This document shows positions 1-9,723 of a DNA stretch of 22,254 nucleotides, piece after piece. The position numbers and the translations under genes are program-made. Position 1 is the first letter of the stretch, and the number at the start of each line of letters is the position of its first letter. The DNA comes from Didymodactylos carnosus (taxonomy: Eukaryota; Rotifera; Eurotatoria; Philodinida; Philodinidae), in assembly GCA_905250885.1 (NCBI GenBank), contig CAJNOQ010002887.1, forward strand, positions 1 through 22,254, given 5' to 3'. The notes under the pieces were generated by a model. That model was not told where the DNA came from, made no database searches, and saw nothing but the letters and a program-made list of their open reading frames with translations.

Positions 1-828
1 AGAGAATTAAATTGTCTACAAAATGGTTTATTTACTTTTGAGTTCTGACTTTTTCAAAAATTTCTGCAAATAAAACAAAATCATAGGAAAACGTCACGGA
101 ATTACGTACGCAGGTAGAGTTAGCTGGCTAGGCCGTACGATTAATAAATGTTGTTTCACTATATTTTGAAACTTATCAGGGAATAGTGAAGGAAAGCTGG
201 AATTTTCTCTGATTATAACAGACATCTAGCACTACCACAGGAAAAATTCTCAGCCTTTCATACCGTGTTTTGACTGAGTTATAGAATTCATAATAATCTA
301 TGTTATGCGCTATACGGGCAAAATAAAAAAATTCATAATTTTTGAAAGAAGAAATAAGAATCCAAATCCGTTTAGGGTTTTTACTACAACACTCGACACT
401 ATATAGTATCTATAGGCCAAATATCATTGAAATTGGCGTTGGACATCTGGAGAGGTACCGTCATAAGTCTGGGTTAACTGCTAATGGCGATATAGATTAA
501 TATACATTGGTGTAAGAGAGGACAAGACGAATGCCATTAACTTTCTCTTGCAACCATCTTCAAAGCTAAATACTACCATCTATGAAAATTTCTTAAATGC
601 GACAATGTTCGATTTTTTCGTGTTGGTTTTTCGGTTTGAAAACCAAACCTACATAAAAGTATAAAATAATAGACATATATTTCACACATCAGTTACCTTT
701 TAAGGGAAGCTTGTACGTACTTGAATACAAAATATCTGATGCATAACGAAGAATGCAAAAAGCCCATTTATTCACTCATGAATCAAATTAGTTAAGTAGA
801 TGAAAGGTACTTTTTTCGCCTAGCATAC
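1..828. other. Upstream intergenic region, no gene recognised
   Basis: I find no convincing coding region, RNA gene or repeat in this AT-rich stretch. It should contain the promoter of the permease that starts at 829, but no single promoter motif stands out. A pyrimidine run ending in TAG at 811-823 lies just before the permease ATG and could be a splice or trans-splice acceptor. Confidence 0.4.
811..823 (+). promoter_or_regulatory. Possible 3' splice or trans-splice acceptor before the permease
   Basis: TTTTTTCGCCTAG ends five bases before the ATG at 829. A pyrimidine run followed by AG so close to the start codon resembles a splice acceptor. Spliced-leader trans-splicing is known in bdelloid rotifers, so this could be the site where a leader is added. 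It could also be chance, since T-runs are common here. Confidence 0.3.
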
Positions 829-2526
829 ATGGAAGACATTCCACAATTTGCATTCGAACCAACAACTCCCGAAAAAAAAGAAACATTTTTTCAACGCATA
901 ATCTCCTCGTTTAAACCACTACCGGCAAACGATGCAGAAACACTGCAGAAACCCACCGATGTAGCGCCCACTACTGCGGCCGATGATGAAAGTGGCTTGA
1001 AACGTACATTAAAAGGTCGTCACTTGCAAATGATTGCCATTGGCGGTTCAATTGGTACTGGCCTATTTGTTGGTAGTGGTTCTTCGTTTACGAGCGGTGG
1101 TCCGGCATCAGTTCTCATTGGATTTCTTATCGTCGGAGTCATGCTTTATACAGTTGTACATGCTCTCGGAGAACTAACAGTTATGTATCCTGTACAAGGT
1201 TCATTTAACATATATTCCACACGTTTTTTGGATCCAGCATGGGGTTTTGCAATGGGATGGAATTATGCATTGAACTGGCTGATTGTTTTACCACTTGAAT
1301 TATCGGCAGCTGCGATAGTAGTTGGATACTGGAAGAACAGTGTACCCATAGGAGTTTGGATCACTATCTTTTTCGTTCTTATCATTATTATTAATTTATT
1401 TGGCGTTAGAGGCTATGCTGAAGCCGAATTTCTTTTTTCATCTATAAAAGTTGTGGCCGTCATCGGATTTATTATTCTAGCTATTGTCATCGATGTTGGA
1501 GGTACACCTGCTCATAAGTATTTCGGTGTCAAGACCTGGCATGACCCGGGCGCATTTCGTCATGGATTTCATGGCCTATGTACAGTCTTTGTTAACGCAG
1601 CATTTTCATTTAGCGGTACGGAACTTGTCGGTCTGGCTGCAGCTGAAACTGCAAATCCTCGGAAAACACTGCCACGTGCTACGAAACAAGTGTTTTGGCG
1701 TATTGCTATGTTTTATATCATAAGTCTGTTACTGATCGGTTTTATCGTTCCATACAACGATGATCGTCTATTGACTGCCGGTAAAACAGCATCAGACAGC
1801 CCATTCGTTATAGCAATTGATTTAGGTGGCGTTAAAGTTCTGCCTAGTATTTTTAATGTTGTCATTCTAATATCAGTTTTGTCCGTTGGCAATTCATCAA
1901 CCTACGGATCATCACGAACGATTGCAGCATTAGCTGGTGTTGGACAAGCACCAGCAATATGTGGGTATATTGATAGGAAAGGGCGACCAATGGTGTCATT
2001 ACTGATTGCTATCCTCTTTGGATTTATTGCCTATATTAATTTAGCGAATAGTGGACCAACTGTTCTGTATTGGCTATTGGCTCTTTCTGGTCTATCGTCA
2101 TTTTTCACATGGGGTAGTATATGTGCATGTCATATTCGTTTTCGTCAGGGTTGGAAATATCATGGTCATACGTTAGATGAAATACCCTTTCGTGCTGGTG
2201 CCGGTGTTATCGGTTCATGGATTGGTTTAATTCTAAATATTCTTTGTTTAATTGCACAGTTTTATGTTGCTATTTGGCCTGTTGGTGATAATACAAAGCC
2301 AAGTGCAAGTGCATTTTTTCAAGCATATTTAGCTGCACCTGTTGTCATTCTATTTTATGTGGTTTATAAAATTATCTATTGGAAAACAAGTTCAATTGTT
2401 ACAAATAAAAAAATGGATGTGATATCAGGACGACGACAAATTGATTTAGATGAAATTGAAAAGGAAAAGAAAGAAGGAATACGTCATCAAGGATTTTTTA
2501 GACGAGTGTACGAATTTTGGTGTTAG
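829..2526 (+). CDS. Amino acid permease, fungal type (APC superfamily, YAT-like)
   Basis: Intact 565-residue membrane transporter, within the usual 550-620 range of fungal amino acid permeases. It probably imports amino acids with protons across the plasma membrane. Residues 1-57 are a polar cytosolic tail. The first membrane segment begins after LKRTLKGRHLQMIAIGGS, and residues 72-84 hold the family signature GGSIGTGLFVGSG. ALGELTVMYPVQGSF at 112-126 matches the second conserved block, and SGTELVGLAAAETANPRK lies mid-protein. About 12 hydrophobic segments are visible. The C-terminal tail keeps the GRRQIDLDE motif and ends in Phe-Trp-Cys, a hallmark of yeast permeases where the Cys is palmitoylated. 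ATG 829 is the first in-frame Met and precedes the whole tail. There is no intron, frameshift or stop. In an animal-like context this points to transfer from a fungus. Substrate range cannot be read from sequence. Confidence 0.95.
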   Translation: MEDIPQFAFEPTTPEKKETFFQRIISSFKPLPANDAETLQKPTDVAPTTAADDESGLKRTLKGRHLQMIAIGGSIGTGLFVGSGSSFTSGGPASVLIGFLIVGVMLYTVVHALGELTVMYPVQGSFNIYSTRFLDPAWGFAMGWNYALNWLIVLPLELSAAAIVVGYWKNSVPIGVWITIFFVLIIIINLFGVRGYAEAEFLFSSIKVVAVIGFIILAIVIDVGGTPAHKYFGVKTWHDPGAFRHGFHGLCTVFVNAAFSFSGTELVGLAAAETANPRKTLPRATKQVFWRIAMFYIISLLLIGFIVPYNDDRLLTAGKTASDSPFVIAIDLGGVKVLPSIFNVVILISVLSVGNSSTYGSSRTIAALAGVGQAPAICGYIDRKGRPMVSLLIAILFGFIAYINLANSGPTVLYWLLALSGLSSFFTWGSICACHIRFRQGWKYHGHTLDEIPFRAGAGVIGSWIGLILNILCLIAQFYVAIWPVGDNTKPSASAFFQAYLAAPVVILFYVVYKIIYWKTSSIVTNKKMDVISGRRQIDLDEIEKEKKEGIRHQGFFRRVYEFWC

Positions 2527-2613
2527 ACTTATGTTTCAAATGAAGCAACATTGACGAAAACATGCAGTTATAAATATCTAACTTCTTTATTTTAGAGTTT
2601 CATTATTAAAAAG

Positions 2614-2654
2614 AAGGTATGATGTATGAGATTCAATCTCATACATCATACCTT
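2614..2654. repeat. Perfect 20-bp inverted repeat 3' of the permease
   Basis: AAGGTATGATGTATGAGATT (2614-2633), one spacer base C, then its exact reverse complement (2635-2654). It starts 88 bases after the permease stop codon and would form a near-continuous hairpin in the transcript. It may be a 3' UTR structure or the remnant of a tiny fold-back insertion. The inverted repeat itself is certain; its role is unknown. Confidence 0.85.
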
Positions 2655-3569
2655 TAATTTTACTAGCAAAGTTTTCTATTAAAAATGTTCAGCACAATAA
2701 TGGCATTTTTATGTATTTAATCACAATTGAATGCTCTATGGAATTTAATATCAAATAAATTTTTATCTAGCTTCAGCCATATTCCGTCTCAGTATCCGGC
2801 TCTACCTTCAGCACATATGAGGCTTAATGGCGATAGATGTCTTTATTTATCATTTCCAACCACAGATCCAAAAACTACATCGAATCTCTGAAAATTAATA
2901 TAATAATCTACCGGATTTCTTTCATAGATAAATACTCTGCAACAACCTCTTTATTTATGTTACCAAAATAACATAAATTTAAATCTTTTCATTCGTGTTA
3001 AAAAATGAAAATTGATCATGGTGGAACTCCAAATGTTTTAGACGCTTTACTATAGCTGGGGTAGTGTATGCACCTCGCAAAGATATTGTCTCCGATACTT
3101 TCGATGTCTTAACTGGTAAAATCAATGGAAGCATTTCTTCTTCATGTTCTTTCAGCATGTTCTTTAAATTTTATGAATCTCATGCCAGTAACTGTTTCAA
3201 TTTTCTTCCGTTCGATACTCTTGAGTTTGAAACGCAAATATTTTCTTGTTTTCTCTATTACTCAGCTATTACTTTTGAAATATTTGCTTTATTTACTTCT
3301 GAAGAATAAACGAGTATTTTATAGATAGAGAAACAAATTAAACTCATTACTATTTAAATATTACTATTAGCGTACCCCCACAGTACCTTTTATTACCCGA
3401 AGAATAAGTAAAGAATATATTAAAAGTTGCTCGTGTCATTAACTAAAAACAACTTTAATTTAACCCTTAAATGGAACTCAAAATCATGATGATTTCAAAG
3501 TTCTTTGGTTATGTGACGTGACGATGTTAATAAACAGACTACGGTAGTGAGTGAATTAGAATATTTAGG
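2655..3569. other. Intergenic region, no gene recognised
   Basis: An AATAAA-type polyadenylation hexamer occurs near 2754 (TCAAATAAATTT) and could serve the permease. Short open frames at 3064-3328 overlap each other, show no recognisable family and have biased composition, so I do not call them genes. Confidence 0.4.
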
Positions 3570-3743
3570 ATGTTATTTTATGAAATAGCATGCGATGATG
3601 TCAGTGAGTGTATCGATTATATCACATCAATACAAACTGAACAAAAAATATTTCTTGTATTATTAGAATCACTTAGTATTGAAAATTTCGTTTCACTCGT
3701 TTATGAACTAACACAAATCATATCGATATATATTATAAATAAC
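3570..3743 (+). pseudogene. Fragment of a large rotifer-type protein (region that precedes TPR repeats)
   Basis: The frame reads DDVSECIDYITSIQTEQKIF, then LVLLESLSIENFVSLVYELT and QIISIYIIN. Its pattern (a DxxxC motif, a short hydrophobic strand, then a QxxSIYI strand) resembles the N-terminal region of large multidomain proteins I recall from bdelloid genomes, which carry TPR repeats further on. The similarity runs out at about 3743, exactly where the fold-back element begins. No matching continuation is clear beyond that element. A degraded TPR segment on the same strand at 5640-6474 could be the remainder of the same gene. This is a family-level guess from memory, not a search result. Confidence 0.35.
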
Positions 3744-4827
3744 CTTTTTTTAAAATTCCTTACTGAGAAAAACGGCTTTTACTGAAAACCAAAGAGAAAC
3801 AGCGAGGTGATCTGTGGAAAATCAGACCGTGTGTAAAAATTTTCAATAGGACTATATTGATTTTCTTCCATGTTATGATAGCCCAAGGTATCCTCTTCAA
3901 AATGAGAGTCAAGTGAGACCTTGGTTTTCCGCGACTCGGGTGTTGTGTCGAATTTCTTGCGAGTCCCAAGACTGGCACTCGGTGAGTATTGGTAGCCTTG
4001 AAAACGGATTAATTATAGGTAATATATCATGCTGAGTCTTGTGGCAATATTTGTTTTTAGAAAAAGTTCTAAAAGTCTACCGAAAAGCGAGTTTAACGAA
4101 AGTTTGAGTTTTCAGGCTGTTTTCACCTATTAAAAAATTCATTATTCACTTATTAATTTCACCTATTAACATTCACCCAATAAACATCAGAAGGAGTTCA
4201 GACCTTCAGGATATGGTCGATTTTCTCCTTTAAGTGGGAGCATAAGATCAAAAAAAATCGAAAAAGCATATTTGCGTTAATAGGTTTTTTCAGAAACCCT
4301 TTTAAAAAATCTTAGGGTTTTGTAAACTTTCTTTTAAGATCTCCTATAAAGAGGATATAGAATAGCTTAAATACTCTTTAATCTGAAGTCTTGAACGCGT
4401 TCTGATGTTTATTGAGTGAATAGTGAATTTTTTAATAGGTGAAAACAGCCTGAAACCCAAATTTTCGTTAAACTCGCTTTTCGGTAGACTTTTAGAACTT
4501 TTTCTAAAAACAAATAATTGCCACAAGACTCAGCATGATATATTACCTATAGTTAACTCGTTTTCAAGGCTACCAATGCTCACCGAGTGCCAGTCCTGAG
4601 ACTCGCAAGAAATTCAACACAACACGCGAGTTGCGGAAAACCAAGGTCTCACTTGACTCTCATTTTGAAGAGGATACCTTGGGCTATCATAGCATGGAAG
4701 AAAATCAATATAGTCCTATTGAAAATTTTTACACACGGTCTGGTTTTCCACAGATCACCTCGCTGTTTCTCTTTGGTTTTCAGTAAAAGCCGCTTTTCTT
4801 AGTAAGGAAAAGGAATTTTAAAAAAAG
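3744..4827. mobile_element. Fold-back (long inverted repeat) element A
   Basis: The outer arms are imperfect inverted copies of about 450 bases, roughly 3744-4210 and 4375-4827. The tips pair as CTTTTTTTAAAATTCC on the left and its complement on the right, with a 6-bp indel just inside. Inner landmarks such as GTCTTGTGGCAATATTTG (4036-4053) recur inverted at about 4511-4529. The open frames on either arm (3760-3978 and 4587-4802) are near-identical mirror copies, a by-product of the inverted repeat. No transposase is encoded, so the element is non-autonomous. I cannot identify a clear target-site duplication. It shares an internal module with the elements at 14133 and 20877. Confidence 0.85.
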
Positions 4828-5639
4828 CTCTCCTTACTTTTGAAGCTGGTCTCTTCGCCGATTTAATGGTGTATGAATTAAAGGTATAGGCTTCCATTGA
4901 AAAAACTAGATAGGCTTACAAAATGAATGATGCTCCATTTAACACTCGCCAGTTTCGATATCCATGGTGGACGAGTGTTTACCTTTAAAATGAACTGAAG
5001 ACCTTTTTCTAAATCAGTTTTCAACGCTGATTCAGAAAAAAATAGTTTCAACCTTCCATTTTGTGATAAAACTTCCAAAAAATCAATGCTACCATAAAGG
5101 ACATTATGGCATTATAACGCACTGCAGGGCGTTATGCATGTTCTAACTCATTGTAAGGCCATAGAAGTCCTTCACACATTTCAGCGACACAAATTTATTG
5201 CATTGCAATACATTAACTGTTCAGGCTCTGTAAACGCTATATGCGACAGTGGTAATGAGTGTGATGTGGGAGTTCCTAAGTCTCAAGTCAGTAACGTATA
5301 TTTCTGATATAGTTCAAGTAATTTTTCGTGGACCAACTTTTCGAGATGAATCTAATGGCAGTCTCGGAATTTTATGGAAATGTGTCCTTTACGAGAAAAC
5401 CATGTACTTTCGTTTTGGATATTATTCAACTCGTTGTAACACATTAATACCTGTCGTGTTACATCGATTTCCATTTTCTTGTCTGATTGCAATGAGATAA
5501 AAAAGATTAATGCATTGTAATATATTAGATATTAACTCGTTTTTGTGAAGAATTTGATCCAAACAAAAAGTAACGACCTAGTTTTTTCTTATCATATATC
5601 GATAGTGTGTAATAAGTATATGCACAAAAAATATTGGCT
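4828..5639. other. Region without a recognisable gene
   Basis: It contains short open frames (for example 5249-5500, 83 codons) with no family I can name. A small hairpin around 4943-4980 pairs AACACTCG with CGAGTGTT. The stretch lies between two pieces of degraded genes on the + strand and may be decayed coding sequence, but I cannot show it. Confidence 0.35.
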
Positions 5640-6474
5640 GCATTGCAAATACTATTTCGTGATCAACATCGTTTTGCAGGATTATATCGAAAAGTAATTC
5701 ATATTTATGAAATACAAAATAATGGACATGAAGCGCTAGAATATACACACAGAAGGCAGCTCAAATTCATCAGTATTATGGCGAATCACAGCAAATGAAA
5801 AGCTTGATAATGATATAATATTAAAAAATTGTAACGGTGGATTATATGAAGCACATGATTATTTACTTTTAAATGATCCATGTAACGAGGTAACCTATCC
5901 AAGTGATATCTTCCGATTCGTTTCTTCATACGTCGATCGATAGAGGGTATCGAGCTAGTAAAAAGCCTAAAAGGATATCTGCTGACGACTCTTGAAGACC
6001 CGGTTTTCCGGAAAATCCGTTTTTCAAGAGCTCTAAAAAAATTACGGAAACCTTCTTTTAATAAGGCATGATTGTAGCCCGCACATTTCTGATTAAGATG
6101 AGACATCTACCAGCTCCACATGACTTTTCTTTGGAAAGTTATAGAGTTTACAAGAAAAGCCCTACATATTCATTGTTAGCTAAAAAAAGGTTTCGGTAAT
6201 TTTTTAGACTTCTTGAAAAACTGGTTCTTCAAGAGCCATCAGCAGATATCCTTTTAGGCTTTTTACTAGCTTGACATCCTATATCGATCGACCTATGAGC
6301 GAATGAAATTGGAAGGTATCACTTGGATAGGTTTCCTCGTAAGGTGACAAGAGTTTATTATGCTATTAAACTGGTATTAATCAAGAAAGGTGATTATTCT
6401 GAAGCATTAACACATTTGATGCATGCAGAAAAACTATTTCTATAACATTTACCACAATCTCAGTTGTTTGAGTA
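5640..6474 (+). pseudogene. Degraded TPR-repeat gene, split by an inserted element
   Basis: Coding-like pieces on the + strand include KNCNGGLYEAHDYLLLNDPC ending at 5882 and, beyond the element, KVTRVYYAIKLVLIKKGDYS plus EALTHLMHAEKLFL. The second part fits a tetratricopeptide repeat (GDYSEAL.H...AEKLF). Taking out the element at 5886-6339 and one copy of its TAA duplication restores one continuous frame across the junction (DPC-KVTR), so the insertion hit an open gene. A TAA follows EKLFL at about 6445. In-frame similarity to TPR proteins continues after it (HLPQSQLFE), so the gene also carries a nonsense change. Upstream, at 5640-5790, the frame is further broken. TPRs mediate protein-protein contacts; the original role is unknown. 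Confidence 0.55.
5886..6339. mobile_element. Inverted-repeat element B with TAA target duplication
   Basis: A 454-bp element with long terminal inverted repeats of roughly 190 bp. It begins CGAGGTAACCTATCC and ends GGATAGGTTTCCTCG. It is flanked by TAA at 5883-5885 and TAA at 6340-6342. Excising it with one TAA restores a TPR reading frame, which supports these exact borders. A 3-bp TAA duplication is what PIF/Harbinger elements and their MITEs make, so that superfamily is the first candidate (inference). No transposase gene is inside. Confidence 0.85.
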
Positions 6475-6932
6475 ATTGTCTTACTCTGAAAATACGGATA
6501 AACGCTTTACTCCGTGGGATATTTTCATAAGTCAAAGATCTGATTTTCAGATTAAGAAAATTCTGATTTTGGAGTAAATTTTTTCAAAAAGCCCTTGAGC
6601 CCAATAAACGATGGACATCAGTCGTTTGACGCCACCTATGTCAATGTGAAAAACATACTTGAACCAAATTTTTGTCATTATTCCTGAATGATTTTTGAGA
6701 TATCGAAAATCGGTAAAACAAAATATCGACAGCTGGAATTTCGCCATCGGAATTTCGGCATTGTCATTTTTGCTCAATATTTTCGACAAATTGTCAAATT
6801 TCAGGTTGTTTTTCGACTGTTGTCTTAATTCCTTGAAATTTCGACAATTGCCGAAAATCCGTTTTTATCGAGGCTCTCCATGGTCAATTACCCATAGTCC
6901 AGCCGTTCTTCAGGCTACTACATAGTAACTAA
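6475..6932. other. Region without a recognisable gene
   Basis: AT-rich DNA with short overlapping open frames on both strands (6547-6789 and 6695-6925) and several short inverted words such as CGACAAATTGTC. Nothing supports a gene. It may be older, decayed repeat sequence. Confidence 0.35.
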
Positions 6933-7403
6933 GTTTCCAGTTACCGTTGAAATAACGGTAACTGCCAATTAGTTAACTTTGTGGCAACTCGTTTTAAAGT
7001 ATGGCAGAAATATCCACGTAGCGGCTTAAAATGGCTTCCAAAATCGCTCGTTTTCTACTAAAATTGTAGAAGCTTTCATAAATGGCATGGTTTTGTAGTC
7101 TAATTTCGTTGATAAAAACAAAAAACATTTCTTAAGCTGACTGTAAATGCTGAGGTCTCCAGAGACCTTAAAAACCTCAGTTACAAAATATTGAAGTTAT
7201 GTAATTTCGATTAGCTTAGTTGTTGGGCACGTGTGTGCCAACCAAAACTATGCCGTTTATGAAAGTTTCAACATTGTTAGTGGAAAACTAATGATTTTGG
7301 CAGCCATTTAAGTCGCGGCGTGATATTTCTGCCATACTTAAAAAATAGTTACCACAAAGTTAACTAACTGATAGTTACCGCTATTTCAACGGTAACTGGA
7401 AAC
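6933..7403. mobile_element. Inverted-repeat element with nested terminal hairpins
   Basis: A 471-bp element beginning GTTTCCAGTTACCGTTGAAA and ending in the inverted copy (TTTCAACGGTAACTGGAAAC). The arms are roughly 120-150 bp with mismatches. Within each arm the tip is itself a hairpin: AGTTACCGTT (6939-6948) pairs with AACGGTAACT (6954-6963) on the left, with one mismatch in the right-hand version. No open reading frame of transposase type is present. I see no clear target duplication. Confidence 0.75.
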
Positions 7404-7623
7404 GCATAATGCATCAGTTATATTGTTGGATCCCACATAATTTCTATATAATCTTAGTAAAAAGACGGGTAATGACACTCGAAAGATACCTTAGAATTGG
7501 TTTAAATCCCACCAGGATCTTCTTGTGGAATGCGAATTTTGAATAAGCGCACAAATTTGAAGTTTTTCTGAACCATAATAGCAAAAAGCAGACTTTGTCA
7601 GTCAGTTTTCCATTTCAATCATA

Positions 7624-8290
7624 CTAGTTATCTTCGACGATCGAAGAAAAATAAAAACTTCTGGGTGTTAGCTTTCCATTGAAAATCTTTTTCCAATAAT
7701 GCATGTTGTCATATTCACAGTGAAATGTCATTTTCAGTTCTAGAAAACATGTTTTTGTCGTCACATCGATTGTAATAAAGCAGATGAAACAGTTATCATG
7801 TGCTAAAATTCCAAAAGTTGTCCTCTGATGAAACATTCACTCGAAGTTGTTCCACATTTGAAAAGATCCAGCAGAATTGTTCAACATTGTTTATATCACA
7901 CGCATTAAATTAATTAATAATATTATATTTTTTAATTTTTTTATTCAATTGTACACATATTTGCTGGTCGTTAAAATTGTTTGTTGCAGACATTAGCGCC
8001 GAAGCCGCAATTGTTAGCGAGTTTAAGGTTTTGCATCCTTCTAGCAAGTTCAAAAATAGTTGTGGAACAATTCGATACAGTACAGTTAAATGTTTAATCG
8101 GCAAAAAATTGATCGACTCAGCGAGATCATGTGTTTCAATTGTCATATTTCGGTCAAAAAATGTCATTGATTCAACGTTGTCGTAATAACAGCCAAGTCT
8201 TGATGCTTCGGTGACCGATGTCGATGGTAACAATATTAACACTTTTACATTCCTATAAATACCATTTCTTTTCGACCTGTATAGAAGCAA
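7624..8290 (-). pseudogene. C-terminal part of an F-box/LRR-like family protein, degraded
   Basis: Read on the minus strand, 8290-7910 gives 126 residues including LINLP-type leucine-spaced strands (NVKVLILLPSTSVTEASRLG, then FLNLLEGCKTLNSLTIAASA, then ICVQLNKKIKKYNIIN before a stop). Just downstream, about 7890-7800, another frame gives FSNVEQLRVNV. A third piece runs to 7624. Leucine-spaced strands ending in CxxLxKxIKK match my memory of the C-terminal half of F-box proteins that are abundant in bdelloids. The break into several frames suggests a pseudogene, although an intron could explain one of the changes. An F-box N-terminus occurs on the opposite strand at 9544. Confidence 0.5.
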
Positions 8291-9543
8291 TACAAAAATG
8301 ATACATACTCTACAAAACAGCTAGAGCCAAATGCTGTAGTATAACGCCATCATCGACTATTGCACATCCTAGGCCTTTTTTCTATTTTTCTTCTTTTTTT
8401 TGCTCAAAATGGCCCTGTGAGCAGCAGAAAGCTACGAACATTTTATTTTAGGTGCCTTCCAGCTGTTAAAGTCGTTCCAGTCCGAAAGGATCTTCACTTG
8501 GAAGCTGGCATTACGATCGGCTGGCAGGCCGACCTATGACGCGGACCTAAATACTTGAGATAAAGTACAGCAAGCGTCGTGTAAGTCAGTTCTGCAAGAG
8601 AAAACATACACCGTGGCGATGATTGAGCATGAAATAAGATAGATGTACACTTGGAAGTAGTAAAATTGTACTACAGAGGTCGAACTCCATAGAATAGGAT
8701 CGAATTAGTTTTGTAAAATCTGGTTGAATTGATGAACCGTTAGCTAAGGACTGTGCACTAAAGTGTATTCTGCATTAATAGTGTTTCGAACATATATTGT
8801 AGGCAAAATTAGAGTCGAGTCAGATTTTGCCAGCAACACATAGTTTACTCTTTTATGATCATGTTTGAGTGGAATCCCTTGCGAGTCACTGTGACTCACA
8901 AATGATCAAAAGAAAACGATTACGATAAAATCACTTTGTGCGCATTTGTGATCATTTTATGCGCCTTTGTGAGTCACAGTGACTATATCAAAATAAACTT
9001 GTATGAAAATGAAAACAAATAAGAATCGCCCAAGAACGTTGACAAGAAAGCGTATGCATACATGATGAACGAAAAAAGATGGCCGCTCGATTCAAAGTAA
9101 AAGAATAGAAAAGAAGAAAGAGAGCAGAAGATAGCTAATAGTCTATATGTTGACATACGACGTGGAGTCACAGTCATTGATTCACTCATCTTATTTGACC
9201 GATCTCTATTAACTGTTCTCTTTCCTCTTTTTCTTCTACACAGAAAGAAAAGGTAACAAATGTGAAGCAAATGGCAATAGACCACCTATATCTGACATAT
9301 ATGTATATCTCTATCTGAATGCTAGAGACCTAATAAAAAGAACGAAAAAATATATGATAAAATCAACTTCGAAATGACAAATGTGTATGTGAAATGACGA
9401 AACCGATACGTGAGGAATATTCATTGAAACAGAAATGATTACACCGATGAAAAGGTAGTAAGCAAAAAAGCTGAAAGACACCAACCAGCGGGTGTATATT
9501 GCAACAGTGAACAGGAGTAAAAAAATTAATCAAGAAGGCGTTA
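8291..9543. other. Region without a recognisable gene
   Basis: Contains the small inverted-repeat element at 8885-8983 and a somewhat more GC-rich patch at 8460-8560. The 100-codon minus-strand frame at 8983-9285 lies over purine-rich DNA, is mostly Ser/Phe/Leu and looks accidental. No gene is supported. Confidence 0.4.
8885..8983. repeat. Small inverted-repeat element with 18-bp perfect ends
   Basis: GTCACTGTGACTCACAAA at 8885-8902 is exactly inverted at 8966-8983. The outermost 11 bases of each end (GTCACTGTGAC) are themselves almost palindromic. The total length is 99 bp. It could be a miniature inverted-repeat element or a regulatory palindrome. No target duplication is evident. Confidence 0.7.
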
Positions 9544-9723
9544 ATGATGTTGGAGTCTCTTCCAAATGAAGTACTAATTAAAACGTTCGAGTATTTGAAT
9601 AGTTGGGATTTGTTCGTTTCATTTCATGGTTTAAATAGTCGAATTAATTATCTTTTATTGTATCATTTACAATTATCATTTGACACAAAGTCAACATTTT
9701 TAAAATGCTCTAAGTTTTGTTAG
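9544..9723 (+). pseudogene. Truncated F-box domain protein (N-terminal 59 codons)
   Basis: ATG at 9544 (a second ATG follows directly at 9547) opens a 59-codon frame beginning MMLESLPNEVLIKTFEYLNS, then WDLFVSFHGLNSRINYLLLY. This matches an F-box: LPxEVLxxxFEYL, then a Trp/Phe-rich helix, then LNxRxNxLL. F-box domains bind Skp1 and place substrates on SCF ubiquitin ligases. The frame stops at TAG 9721-9723. That is far short of the several hundred residues such proteins normally have, so it is probably a truncated copy. A short first exon is possible, but I see no strong GT donor before the stop. It was too short for ordinary ORF cut-offs. Confidence 0.65.

Noticed and set aside
1484..1723. 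79-codon + strand frame
   Set aside because: Lies in another frame within the permease gene; a shadow of that gene.
3064..3328. Two overlapping frames of 67-81 codons
   Set aside because: No recognisable family; Ser/Phe/Leu bias typical of chance frames in AT-rich DNA.
3760..4802. 71-72-codon frames on both arms (PVLGLARNSTQHPSRGKPRS-like)
   Set aside because: Mirror copies produced by the inverted repeat of element A; no family and no independent evidence of coding.
8983..9285. 100-codon minus-strand frame
   Set aside because: Opposite purine-rich DNA, low complexity, no start context or splice signals; probably accidental.
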